Position numbers and translations under genes: made by a program. From the NCBI GenBank assembly GCA_964630925.1, contig CAZVZK010000029.1, forward strand, positions 1 to 64,000: a DNA stretch of 64,000 nt, read 5' to 3'. Numbering within the stretch: position 1 is the first letter of the stretch; every line of letters begins with the position of its first letter. Shown piece after piece: positions 25,496 to 33,699 of the stretch. Below the pieces are notes generated by a model. The model was not told the origin of the DNA and did not search any database. It saw only the letters and a program-made list of their open reading frames with translations. The stretch is from RGDT01 sp964630925. GTDB taxonomy: Bacteria; Planctomycetota; Planctomycetia; Gemmatales; Gemmataceae.

Positions 25496-26083
25496 ATGTC
25501 CGCGCTCCTGACCGCCCGCCCCGTTGCAGCCGCACCGCCCGCCGCACCCAGGCCGCTGCGCTGGACGTGTGCCGAGTTCCACCGCGCAGGCGAGCTGGGC
25601 CTCTTCGAAGGCAAGCGCCCCCTGCTCATCGACGGCGTCATCCTGGAGCAAGGCCCGATGAATCCCCCACACGCCGTCGCGGTGATGCTCGTCCAAGGCG
25701 TCCTCCTGGCGATCTTCGGCGCGGGTTGGGCACTCCGCGTTCAACTGCCCTTGGTGTTCGGGCTGGAGACGGACCCATTGCCGGACTTCGCCGTCGTCCG
25801 GGGCAGCCCGCGCGACTTCGCCGCGCACCCGTCCACGGCGGCGTTGGTGGTCGAGGTGTCCGACACCACGCTGTCATTCGACACCGGCGACAAGCTGGAG
25901 CTGTATGCCCGCGCCGGCGTCCCCGAATACTGGGTGCTGGACCTCAACGCCCGTGAGCTGCTCGTCTATCGCGATCCGCACGGGACGGCCTACCGAAACC
26001 AGCAGACGTTCGGCCCTGCTGACGCCGTGTCGCCGCTCGCGGCACCGACGGCAACGGTGCGCGTCGCCGATCTGCTACCTTGA
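25496..26083 (+). CDS. Uma2 (DUF820) family protein
   Basis: The 195-residue protein is a standard Uma2/DUF820 member: TCAEFHRAGELGLFEGKRPLLIDGVILEQGPMNPPHA at the N-terminus, then PLPDFAVVRG with the metal Asp, ALVVEVSDTTLSFDTGDKLELYARAGVPEYWVLDL with the ExS...K catalytic-type pattern and DL ending. The fold is PD-(D/E)XK but no DNA target is established for the family. CGGAGG lies seven bases before ATG 25496. It is the second copy in the window; the one at 14.1 kb is longer and only distantly similar. Confidence 0.9.
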   Translation: MSALLTARPVAAAPPAAPRPLRWTCAEFHRAGELGLFEGKRPLLIDGVILEQGPMNPPHAVAVMLVQGVLLAIFGAGWALRVQLPLVFGLETDPLPDFAVVRGSPRDFAAHPSTAALVVEVSDTTLSFDTGDKLELYARAGVPEYWVLDLNARELLVYRDPHGTAYRNQQTFGPADAVSPLAAPTATVRVADLLP

Positions 26084-26163
26084 TGCGATCACTCGGGCCC
26101 CGTGAGAGGCCCGCTCGCCTGATCCGAAGACACGGCACGCTTACGCCGTGCCGCTCGCCTCGC

Positions 26164-27588
26164 TCACGCCATGATCTCCTTGATCACGTTCCCCGACACG
26201 TCCGTCAGGCGGAAGTCGCGGCCCTGGTGGCGGTAGGTCAGCTTCGTGTGGTCCAGCCCCAGGAGATGCAGCACCGTCGCCTGGATGTCGTGGACGTTCA
26301 CCTTGTTCTCGGCGGCCTTGTAGCCGAACGGGTCCGTCGCGCCGTAATGGACGCCGCCCTTCGTGCCGCCGCCCGCGAAGACGGTCGTGTAGGCGTGCGG
26401 GTTGTGGTCGCGGCCCAGGCTGCCCTGCGAGTCCGAGGTCCGCCCGAACTCGCCGCCCAGGATCACCAGCGTGTCGTCCAGCAGGCCCCGCGCCTTCAGG
26501 TCCGTCAGCAGGCCGGCCACGGGCGTGTCGGTCATCAGCCCGCAGTCGCGGTGGTTCACCTTGATGTCGTTGTGCCCGTCCCACGGCACGTCGCCCACGG
26601 CGCCGCCCGAGATGCGGTTCGTCCCGCTGAACACCTGCACGAAGCGCACGCCACGCTCCACCAGACGCCGCGCCATCAGGAGCTGCCGGCCGAAGCCGGC
26701 GCAGTCGCGGTTGTCCATGCCGTACAGCTGGTGGATGCGGCTCGACTCGCGGCCCACGTCGAGCGCCTCCGGTGCGGCGGTCTGCATGCGGTATGCCAGC
26801 TCGAACGAGCGGATGCGCGCCGACAGGTCCGGGCTGCCGGGCCGGGCCTTGCCGTGGCCCTCGTTGGCCTCGCGCAGCATCTCCAGCATGGCGCGCTGGC
26901 GGGCGTCGCTGACGGATCCGGGACGCGCCACGTTGGCGATCGACGCGCGGGCGTCCAGCACCAGCGGCTGATGCGTCTTGGGCAGGAAGCCGGGCGACCA
27001 GATGCCGTCGTCGCCGCGCGGCTTGGCGTCGTGCATGACCACGAACGCCGGCAGGTTGTCGTTCTCGGACCCCAGCCCGTAGGTCACCCACGCCCCCATG
27101 CTCGGGTAGCCCGGCTTGGCCTGGCCGGCGGCCAGCTCCATCGACGCCGGGGCGTGGTTGTTCGCCACCGAGTGGCACGAGTGGATGAACGCCAGGTCGT
27201 CGGCGTGGCGGGCCACCCTGGGGAACACGTCGGAGATCCACGACCCCGACTGGCCGTGCTGCGCCCACTTGAACGGCGACGCCAGGCACTTGCCGCTTGT
27301 CGTGAAGAAGCCCGTCTTGGGGTCGGCCCCGGCGAGCTTCTGCCCGTCACGCTTCTGCAGCTCCGGCTTGTAGTCGAACGTATCGACGTGCGACGGCCCG
27401 CCGGTGAGGAAGATCCAGATCACCGACTTCGCCCGCGCGGCGAAGTGCGGCTTGCGGGCCGCCCCCTCGGCCAGCATCCCCTCGCGTCCGAGGAGGTACG
27501 CCAGGGCGAGCGATCCGCAGCCGAGGCCGGTGTCGCGCAGGAACGAGCGGCGTGAGAGGGGCAGCATCGGGGCGTTGTCAGGGGTCAT
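26164..27588 (-). CDS. DUF1501 exported protein (Tat signal)
   Basis: The 474-residue protein has a Tat leader (SRRSFLRDTGLGCGSLALAYLL) and the DUF1501 domain: IFLTGGPSHVDTFDYKPEL, HSCHSVANNHAPAS, VQVFSGTN, DVPWDGHNDIKVNHRDCG and VILGGEFGRTSDSQGSLGRDHNP. It lies directly downstream of a PSCyt1/DUF1549/DUF1553 gene on the same strand, the usual planctomycete two-gene unit whose role is thought to be periplasmic carbohydrate or sulfate-ester breakdown. GGAGA precedes ATG 27588. A long palindrome sits between the two genes. Confidence 0.93.
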   Translation of the reverse strand: MTPDNAPMLPLSRRSFLRDTGLGCGSLALAYLLGREGMLAEGAARKPHFAARAKSVIWIFLTGGPSHVDTFDYKPELQKRDGQKLAGADPKTGFFTTSGKCLASPFKWAQHGQSGSWISDVFPRVARHADDLAFIHSCHSVANNHAPASMELAAGQAKPGYPSMGAWVTYGLGSENDNLPAFVVMHDAKPRGDDGIWSPGFLPKTHQPLVLDARASIANVARPGSVSDARQRAMLEMLREANEGHGKARPGSPDLSARIRSFELAYRMQTAAPEALDVGRESSRIHQLYGMDNRDCAGFGRQLLMARRLVERGVRFVQVFSGTNRISGGAVGDVPWDGHNDIKVNHRDCGLMTDTPVAGLLTDLKARGLLDDTLVILGGEFGRTSDSQGSLGRDHNPHAYTTVFAGGGTKGGVHYGATDPFGYKAAENKVNVHDIQATVLHLLGLDHTKLTYRHQGRDFRLTDVSGNVIKEIMA

Positions 27589-27646
27589 GTCCGTCTCCGT
27601 CGCTTGGTGGTTCGCAGAGCGCCGAGGGTTCGCGGTACGCCGAGGA

Positions 27647-27779
27647 CGCCCAGGGTTCGAAGACTCACCCTGGGCTACAGAAACGTCGCCGAAGCGGCTC
27701 CAACAGCCAACAGCCGGGTTGTCGAGCCGCTTCGGCGAGGTCTTGGTAGCCCAGGGTGAGGCTCTGCGAACCCTGGGCG
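27647..27779. repeat. 133-base imperfect palindrome between paired genes
   Basis: Three nested arm pairs are perfectly complementary: CGCCCAGGGTTCG (27647-27659) with 27767-27779, TCACCCTGGGCTAC (27665-27678) with 27746-27759, and TCGCCGAAGCGGCT (27686-27699) with 27725-27738. The loop contains AACAGCC twice. The structure would form a very stable cruciform or RNA hairpin between the PSCyt1 and DUF1501 genes. Confidence 0.75.
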
Positions 27780-27783
27780 AGGG

Positions 27784-30528
27784 TCAATCCACATAGATGA
27801 ACTCATTCAGACACAGCAGCACCTGGCAGAAGTCCGCCGTCGCCGCCGCCACGCCGCCGGGGCCCTTCGTCCCGTCCGACAGGCGGCGGATGAAGCCCGC
27901 CATCTTCGCCCTCTCCGCCTCCGATGGCCCGCGGGCCAGGGCGATGCGGTACGCCTTCTCGACGGCGTCCTCGGGCGTCGATCCGCCGACGCGCTTCGCC
28001 AACCCCTCGGCGCGGGCGCGGACGAACGGCGAGTTCATCATCGCCAGCGCCTGCGTCGTCGCCGTCGTGGTCGAACGCTCGCCGACGCTCTGGATGCCCT
28101 CCGGCGCGTCGAACGCCTGCAACATCGGGATCAGCCGCGTCCGCTTCACCGTCAGGTACACGCTCCGCCGCGGCGTGTTGCCGTCCAGCGATCCGGGGCC
28201 GAACATCGTCAGGTCCAGCGCGCCGCCCACGGCCAGCAGGGAGTCGCGGATCGCCTCGGCCTCCAGGCGCCGCGGCGGGACGTGCGACCACAGCAGGTTC
28301 CTCGGGTCCTCCTTCGCCGCCAGGGCCGACGCCTCGCCGCCCTGCATGTAGGCGGCGCTCGTCATCAGTAGCTCGTGGATCGGACGCAGCCGCCAGCCGC
28401 CGCGGATCAGCTCGCCCGCCAGCCAGTCGAGCAGCTCGGGGTGCGTCGGGGCCTCACCCTGGGCGCCGAAGTCGTTCGGCGTCCGGACGAGCCCCTTGCC
28501 GAAGTGATGCAGCCACAGGCGGTTGACGATGACGCGCGCCAGCAGGTGGCCAGCGCCGCCCTTCGCGTCGGTGATCCAATTCGCCAGGGCGACGCGCGGC
28601 GGCGGGGAGTCCTTGCCGCGTTTCAGCCACGCGCCGCCGTCCTCGCTCGCCATCAGGACGCGGGCGAAACCGGGTCGGGCCACGCCGTTCTTCTTGTCGG
28701 TCTCGCCGCGGATCAGGTAATGCACGTCGCCGCCACGGCCCGACGTGGCCGCGAACAGATCGACCAGCGCCGGCTTCGGCTCCTTCTTCGCGCTGGCCTC
28801 GATCGCGGCCATCACCTTCTCGGCGTCGGCGTCCACGCGGCGGAACCACTCCATCACGCCGGGCATGTCCTTGGCCGCCGCCCGCGCCGCGATCTCGGCG
28901 TGGTGCTGCGGGACCGCCGGGCCGTCGGGTTTGGCGTCCTTGACACGCGCCACGGCCAGCTTGACGGCCCCCATCGGCGTGGCCGACTTGAGGGTGAAGG
29001 TCAGCACGGCGCCGGCGGCGCCGAACGGGGCCTCGGCCACGAACACCGCCGGGCGGCCCTTGCCCGCCGGCTTCAGCTTGATGGGGGCGGGCCTCGCCCC
29101 CGTCCGCGAGGTGGTGATGCTGGCCGTCAGCGTCACGTCACCGGCCGCCTCGACGCGGATGGCCGTGAGGCCGGTGAGCGAGGAGCGGGCGGTGACGGTG
29201 AGCGTCTTGTCGGCCTTCGCCGGCACGTCGAGCGCCAGCCAGTCGGCGGCGGGGCGGGCCTTCTCCGCCTCCAGCCACTTCGCCAGCCGGGCCGGGAGCT
29301 GCTCCTCGATGAAGCGGCCGCGGGCCGCCAGCAGCGGGCCGTGCGTGGCGTCGAACGCCGCCTTGAGCCTGCGTGTCGCCTCGGGGTCGGGGTCGATCTT
29401 GCGGCGGACGGAGTCGGTGCGGGCGAGGGTGGCGAGGAGGCGGTAGTAGTCCTCCTGCGGCAGCGGGTCGTACTTGTGCTCGTGGCAGCGGGCACAGCCG
29501 AACGACAGGCCGAGCAGCCCCGTGCCGACGGTGGAGAGCATGTCGTCGAGGTGGTCGTAGCGGATCGGCTCCAGCGTCTTCTGGGTCGTCTGGCCGGGGT
29601 ACGGCCCGGCGACGAGGAAGCCGGTCGCGGCGGACGTGTAGAGGTCGTTCGGCTTCATCTCGTCGCCGGCGAGCTGGAGGCGGACGAACTCGTCGAAGGG
29701 CATGTCGCTGTTGAGCGCCTTGATGACGAAGTCGCGGTAGTGGTAGGCGCCGGGCCGGTCGCCGTCGAACTCGTACCCGCCGCTCTCGGCGAACCGCGCC
29801 ACGTCGAGCCAGTGCCGTGCCCACCGCTCGCCGTGGCGCTCGCTGGCGAGCAGCCGGCGGACGAGTTTGGTGTAGGCATCCGGCGAGGCGTCCTTCAGGA
29901 AGGCGTCCACCTCCTCCGGCGTGGGCGGCAGGCCGGTGAGGTCGAACGTGGCCCGGCGGATGAGCCTCTCCTTCGGGAGGGGCGCGGCGGGGGCCAGGCC
30001 GCGGGCCTCCAACTGGGCGAGGAGGAAGCGGTCGACGGGCGTCTTCACCCAGGCGGTGTTGCGGACGGAGGGCGGGGCGGAGGTGTCGAGCGGGCGGAAC
30101 GACCAGAACTTCCTGCCGGCCTCGAGGTCGATGACGCGCTTGGCGGGGAGGACGGAGCCGTCGCGGGGGTCGGGCGCGCCCATGTCCACCCAGCGGGCGA
30201 GGTCGGCGATGACGGCCTCGGGGAGCCTGCCTTTCGGCGGCATCTGCTGCGTGTCCTTGCGCAGCACCTGGATGAGGAGGCTTTTCGCGGAGTGGCCGGC
30301 GACGAGCGCCGGGCCGGAGTCGCCGCCCTCGCGCAGGGCCTGGCGTGAATCGAGGAGTAGGCCGCCGCGCAGCTTCTTCGTCTTCCTCGCCTCCTCGGAG
30401 TGGCAGGAATAACAGTGCTGGATGAGGACGGGGCGGATCTTCGCCTCGAAAAAGGCGATGCCGTCCTTGCCGGCGGGCGGCGCGGAGGCGGGTCCGAGGA
30501 GGAGGGTGGCGCAGAGAGCAGACATCAT
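27784..30528 (-). CDS. PSCyt1/DUF1549/DUF1553 exported cytochrome-like protein
   Basis: The 914-residue protein has a signal peptide, a planctomycete cytochrome C domain with one CxxCH haem site (QHCYSCHSEEA, about residue 40) and MPPKGRLP as the distal Met region, then DUF1549 (RFLLAQLEARGL, ATFDLTGLPPTPEEVDAFL) and after a long insert DUF1553 (RVALANWITD, NRLWLHHFGKGLVRTPNDFG, FDAPEGIQSVGERSTTTATTQAL). The insert (about residues 420-600) is beta-rich and may bind carbohydrate. ATG 30528 is chosen at the signal peptide start. It pairs with the DUF1501 gene downstream; substrates are unknown. Confidence 0.93.
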   Translation of the reverse strand: MMSALCATLLLGPASAPPAGKDGIAFFEAKIRPVLIQHCYSCHSEEARKTKKLRGGLLLDSRQALREGGDSGPALVAGHSAKSLLIQVLRKDTQQMPPKGRLPEAVIADLARWVDMGAPDPRDGSVLPAKRVIDLEAGRKFWSFRPLDTSAPPSVRNTAWVKTPVDRFLLAQLEARGLAPAAPLPKERLIRRATFDLTGLPPTPEEVDAFLKDASPDAYTKLVRRLLASERHGERWARHWLDVARFAESGGYEFDGDRPGAYHYRDFVIKALNSDMPFDEFVRLQLAGDEMKPNDLYTSAATGFLVAGPYPGQTTQKTLEPIRYDHLDDMLSTVGTGLLGLSFGCARCHEHKYDPLPQEDYYRLLATLARTDSVRRKIDPDPEATRRLKAAFDATHGPLLAARGRFIEEQLPARLAKWLEAEKARPAADWLALDVPAKADKTLTVTARSSLTGLTAIRVEAAGDVTLTASITTSRTGARPAPIKLKPAGKGRPAVFVAEAPFGAAGAVLTFTLKSATPMGAVKLAVARVKDAKPDGPAVPQHHAEIAARAAAKDMPGVMEWFRRVDADAEKVMAAIEASAKKEPKPALVDLFAATSGRGGDVHYLIRGETDKKNGVARPGFARVLMASEDGGAWLKRGKDSPPPRVALANWITDAKGGAGHLLARVIVNRLWLHHFGKGLVRTPNDFGAQGEAPTHPELLDWLAGELIRGGWRLRPIHELLMTSAAYMQGGEASALAAKEDPRNLLWSHVPPRRLEAEAIRDSLLAVGGALDLTMFGPGSLDGNTPRRSVYLTVKRTRLIPMLQAFDAPEGIQSVGERSTTTATTQALAMMNSPFVRARAEGLAKRVGGSTPEDAVEKAYRIALARGPSEAERAKMAGFIRRLSDGTKGPGGVAAATADFCQVLLCLNEFIYVD

Positions 30529-30696
30529 GGGCCGGGTCTCGCGAGGAGAGGCGGAGGCAGGAGGGCGGGGAGGATACATTGAGTGTACCCGCCGGCGGGC
30601 CGGGGAGCAACCGTGTGGCCGAACGGCGTGAGCCTCACCGCCCCGCCGCGTGTCCGTAGCATATCATCGTCCGCCCCCCGCCTGACAGGACCGACC

Positions 30697-33603
30697 ATGA
30701 CGGCCGAACTACCACCCCAGTATGACCCGAAGTCGGCCCAGGAGCGCTGGCTGGCGTTCTGGGACGAGAAGCAATACTTCCGGAGCCGCCCCGACGGCCG
30801 CAAGCCCTACACCATCGTCATCCCACCCCCGAATGTGACCGGCGCCCTCCACCTCGGCCACGCCCTCAATAACACCCTCCAGGACATCCTGATCCGCTGG
30901 CGCCGCGCCCAGGGTTTTAACGCCTTGTGGGTGCCGGGGACGGACCACGCCGGCATCGCCACACAGGCCGTGGTGGAACGGCGCGTGCGTGACACCGAGC
31001 AGAAGACACGCCACCAGCTGGGACGCGACGAGCTGGTGAAACGCATCTGGGCGTGGAAGGATCAGTACGAGTCGCGCATCCTCGGGCAGCTCAAGCAGCT
31101 CGGGGCGTCGTGCGACTGGCCGCGGACGCGCTTCACGCTCGACCCCGTGTGTACGCGGGCGGTGCGCGAGACGTTCTTCAAGATGTTCAAGGACGGCCTC
31201 ATCTTCCGCGGCAAGCGCCTCGTGAACTGGGACGCCTCGCTGCAGACGTCCGTGGCCGACGACGAGACGTACGCCGAGACGATCAAGGGCGGGTTCTGGA
31301 CGTTCAAGTACCCGGTGAAGGGGCTCGAGGGGGAGTACATCCGCTTCTCGACGACCCGGCCCGAGACGATGCTCGGCGACACGGCGGTGTGCGTGCATCC
31401 GCACGACGAGCGGTACAAGCACCTGGTCGGCAAGACGGTGACGGTGCCGCTGGTGGGGCGCGACATCCCCATCATCGCCGACGGGCAGCTCGCCGACATG
31501 ACGCTGGGCACCGGCTGCGTGAAGGTGACGCCCGCCCACGACCCCAACGACTACGCCGCCGGCCTGCGCAACAGGCTGCCGATGATCAACATCCTCAACC
31601 CCGACGGCACCATCAACGAGAACGGCGGCAAGTACGCGAGGATGGACCGCTACAAGGCGCGCGAGGCGGTGACGGCGGACATGGAGGCGCTGGGCCTGTT
31701 CGAGGGCCGCGAGGACCGCGACATCCCGCTCAAGTACAGCGACCGCTCGAAGACGCCCATCGAGCCGTACCTGAGCGACCAGTGGTTCGTGAAGATGGAC
31801 ACGCTGGCCCAGACGGCCATCGACGCGGTGACGGACGGGCGGGTGAAGTTCCACCCGGAGCGGTACGCGCGGACGTACCTCGACTGGCTGGGCGAGAAGC
31901 GCGACTGGTGCATCAGCCGGCAGCTGTGGTGGGGCCACCGCATCCCCATCTGGTACACCGACGCCCCCGAGGCGGAGATCAACAAGGCGTTCGGCGCCGA
32001 CCCCGGGGTGGCCTGGACGCGCGACGACGAGAACAATCAATGGCTCGTGTGCGGGCGCGCCGACCTCGACGGCTCGAAGCTGTCGGGGTATCGCTTCGAG
32101 CAGGACCCCGACGTGCTGGATACGTGGTTCAGCTCGGCGCTCTGGCCGCACTCGACGCTCGGCTGGCCGGAGAAGACGGCGGAGATGGGGTACTATTACC
32201 CCACGTCCACGCTGGTGACGAGCCGCGACATCATCACGCTGTGGGTGGCCCGCATGGTGATGACGGGGCTGTACAACGCCGGGGGCATCCCCTTCCACGA
32301 CGTGTACATCCACACGAAGATCCTTGATCAGTTCGGCGAGGGCATGTCGAAGACGAAGGGCAACGGCATCGACCCGCTGGACATCATCAGCCGCTACGGC
32401 ACCGACTCTCTCCGTTTCACGATGGCGTTCATGTCCACCGACACGCAGGACACGCGGATGCCCGTGGCCAACGTGTGCCCCTCCTGCGACACCCTCGTGC
32501 CGGTGAAGCAGGAGCACCTCCGCATGAGGACGCGGAAAGTGACATGCCCCGACTGCAAGAAGCCGTTCCGGCCGGGCGGCCCCTGGCCCGACGAGGACCC
32601 CGAGCTGAAGACCGCCGTGCAGGCGAGCGACAAGTTCGACCAGGGCCGCAACTTCGCCAACAAGCTGTGGAACGCCGCCCGCTTCCTGCTGATGAACCTC
32701 GACGGCTACACGCCCGCCGCCGTGGACATGGCCTCGCTGGCACTCGAGGACCGGTGGATACTCAGTCGTTTGGCGAGCGCGGCGACGGCGATCACCGGGC
32801 ACCTGGAGGGCTTCCATTTCAGTGAGGCCGCCCGCACGCTGTACGACTTCACCTGGAGCGAGTTCTGCGACTGGTACATCGAGATGAGCAAGGGCCGGCT
32901 GAAGGACGCGGAGGCGCGGCCCCTCGCCCAGCGCGTGCAGGCGGCGGTGCTGGACGGCATCCTGCGGCTCGCCCAGCCGATCATGCCGTTCGTGACCGAG
33001 TCGATCTGGCAGGCCCTCAACGAGGCGGCCCCGTCGCGCGGCCTGCCGACGCCCGCCGCCGCCGCCGAGAGCGTGTGCATCGCGGCGTGGCCGACGTGCC
33101 CGGAGGCGTGGCGTGACGCGGCGATGGAGTCCCGCCTGGCGCGGATGCAGGACCTGGTGCGCCTGGTGCGCGAGATCCGCAACCGCTACATGATCAAGCC
33201 GAACGTGACGCTCGACGCGGTGTTCATCGACTGTTCGGAGGCCGTGGCGTCGGACTTCCGGCAGCTCACGCCGTTCGTCCAGCGCCTGGGCGGGGTGGGG
33301 GCGATCCACGCGGGGCCGGGGACGGCCAAGCCGCCGCAGGCGGCGACGCAGGTGCATGCCGACTTCCGGCTGTACGTGTCGCTGGCCGGGCTGATCGACG
33401 TGTCATCAGAGACGGCGCGGCTGACGAAGCAGCAGGGCGAGAAGCAGAAGGCGTTGGAGTCGGCGCGGGGCAAGCTGAACAACGCGGGCTTCATGGCGCG
33501 GGCGCAGCCGGAGGTGGTGCAGGCGACGAAGGACCTGGTGGCGGATCTGGAGGGGCAGCTCGCCGTCATCGCGGAGACGCTGCGCGACCTGGCGGCGGGG
33601 TGA
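30697..33603 (+). CDS. valS: Valyl-tRNA synthetase with zinc-ribbon insert
   Basis: The 968-residue protein is a class I valyl-tRNA synthetase, charging tRNA-Val with proofreading of Thr. Visible landmarks are PPPNVTGALHLGHAL (HIGH motif), VPGTDHAGIATQ, the CP1 editing domain with STTRPETMLGDTAVCVHP, and EGMSKTKGNGIDP, the KMSKS loop in the variant form MSKTK. Between the KMSKS region and the anticodon-binding domain an insert of about 50 residues carries Cys594, Cys597, Cys617 and Cys620 in CPSC/CPDC pairs. A C-terminal coiled coil (TKQQGEKQKALESARGKL) closes the protein. ATG 30697 begins MTAELPPQYDP. Confidence 0.97.
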   Translation: MTAELPPQYDPKSAQERWLAFWDEKQYFRSRPDGRKPYTIVIPPPNVTGALHLGHALNNTLQDILIRWRRAQGFNALWVPGTDHAGIATQAVVERRVRDTEQKTRHQLGRDELVKRIWAWKDQYESRILGQLKQLGASCDWPRTRFTLDPVCTRAVRETFFKMFKDGLIFRGKRLVNWDASLQTSVADDETYAETIKGGFWTFKYPVKGLEGEYIRFSTTRPETMLGDTAVCVHPHDERYKHLVGKTVTVPLVGRDIPIIADGQLADMTLGTGCVKVTPAHDPNDYAAGLRNRLPMINILNPDGTINENGGKYARMDRYKAREAVTADMEALGLFEGREDRDIPLKYSDRSKTPIEPYLSDQWFVKMDTLAQTAIDAVTDGRVKFHPERYARTYLDWLGEKRDWCISRQLWWGHRIPIWYTDAPEAEINKAFGADPGVAWTRDDENNQWLVCGRADLDGSKLSGYRFEQDPDVLDTWFSSALWPHSTLGWPEKTAEMGYYYPTSTLVTSRDIITLWVARMVMTGLYNAGGIPFHDVYIHTKILDQFGEGMSKTKGNGIDPLDIISRYGTDSLRFTMAFMSTDTQDTRMPVANVCPSCDTLVPVKQEHLRMRTRKVTCPDCKKPFRPGGPWPDEDPELKTAVQASDKFDQGRNFANKLWNAARFLLMNLDGYTPAAVDMASLALEDRWILSRLASAATAITGHLEGFHFSEAARTLYDFTWSEFCDWYIEMSKGRLKDAEARPLAQRVQAAVLDGILRLAQPIMPFVTESIWQALNEAAPSRGLPTPAAAAESVCIAAWPTCPEAWRDAAMESRLARMQDLVRLVREIRNRYMIKPNVTLDAVFIDCSEAVASDFRQLTPFVQRLGGVGAIHAGPGTAKPPQAATQVHADFRLYVSLAGLIDVSSETARLTKQQGEKQKALESARGKLNNAGFMARAQPEVVQATKDLVADLEGQLAVIAETLRDLAAG

Positions 33604-33646
33604 CGGAGTCCCCGACGGCCTGCCGGAGGCGCCCCGTGGCGCCACG

Positions 33647-33680
33647 CGGCCCGCGTGTCATTCAGAAGGCACGCGGGCCG
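33647..33680. terminator. Bidirectional terminator-like hairpin after valS
   Basis: An 11-base perfect stem (CGGCCCGCGTG, 33647-33657, with 33670-33680) and a 12-base loop lie between the convergent valS and the secreted glycosidase-like gene. No T-tract follows on either strand, as is common at this GC content. Confidence 0.55.
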
Positions 33681-33699
33681 AGGGCCATAGGGTGAGGCG

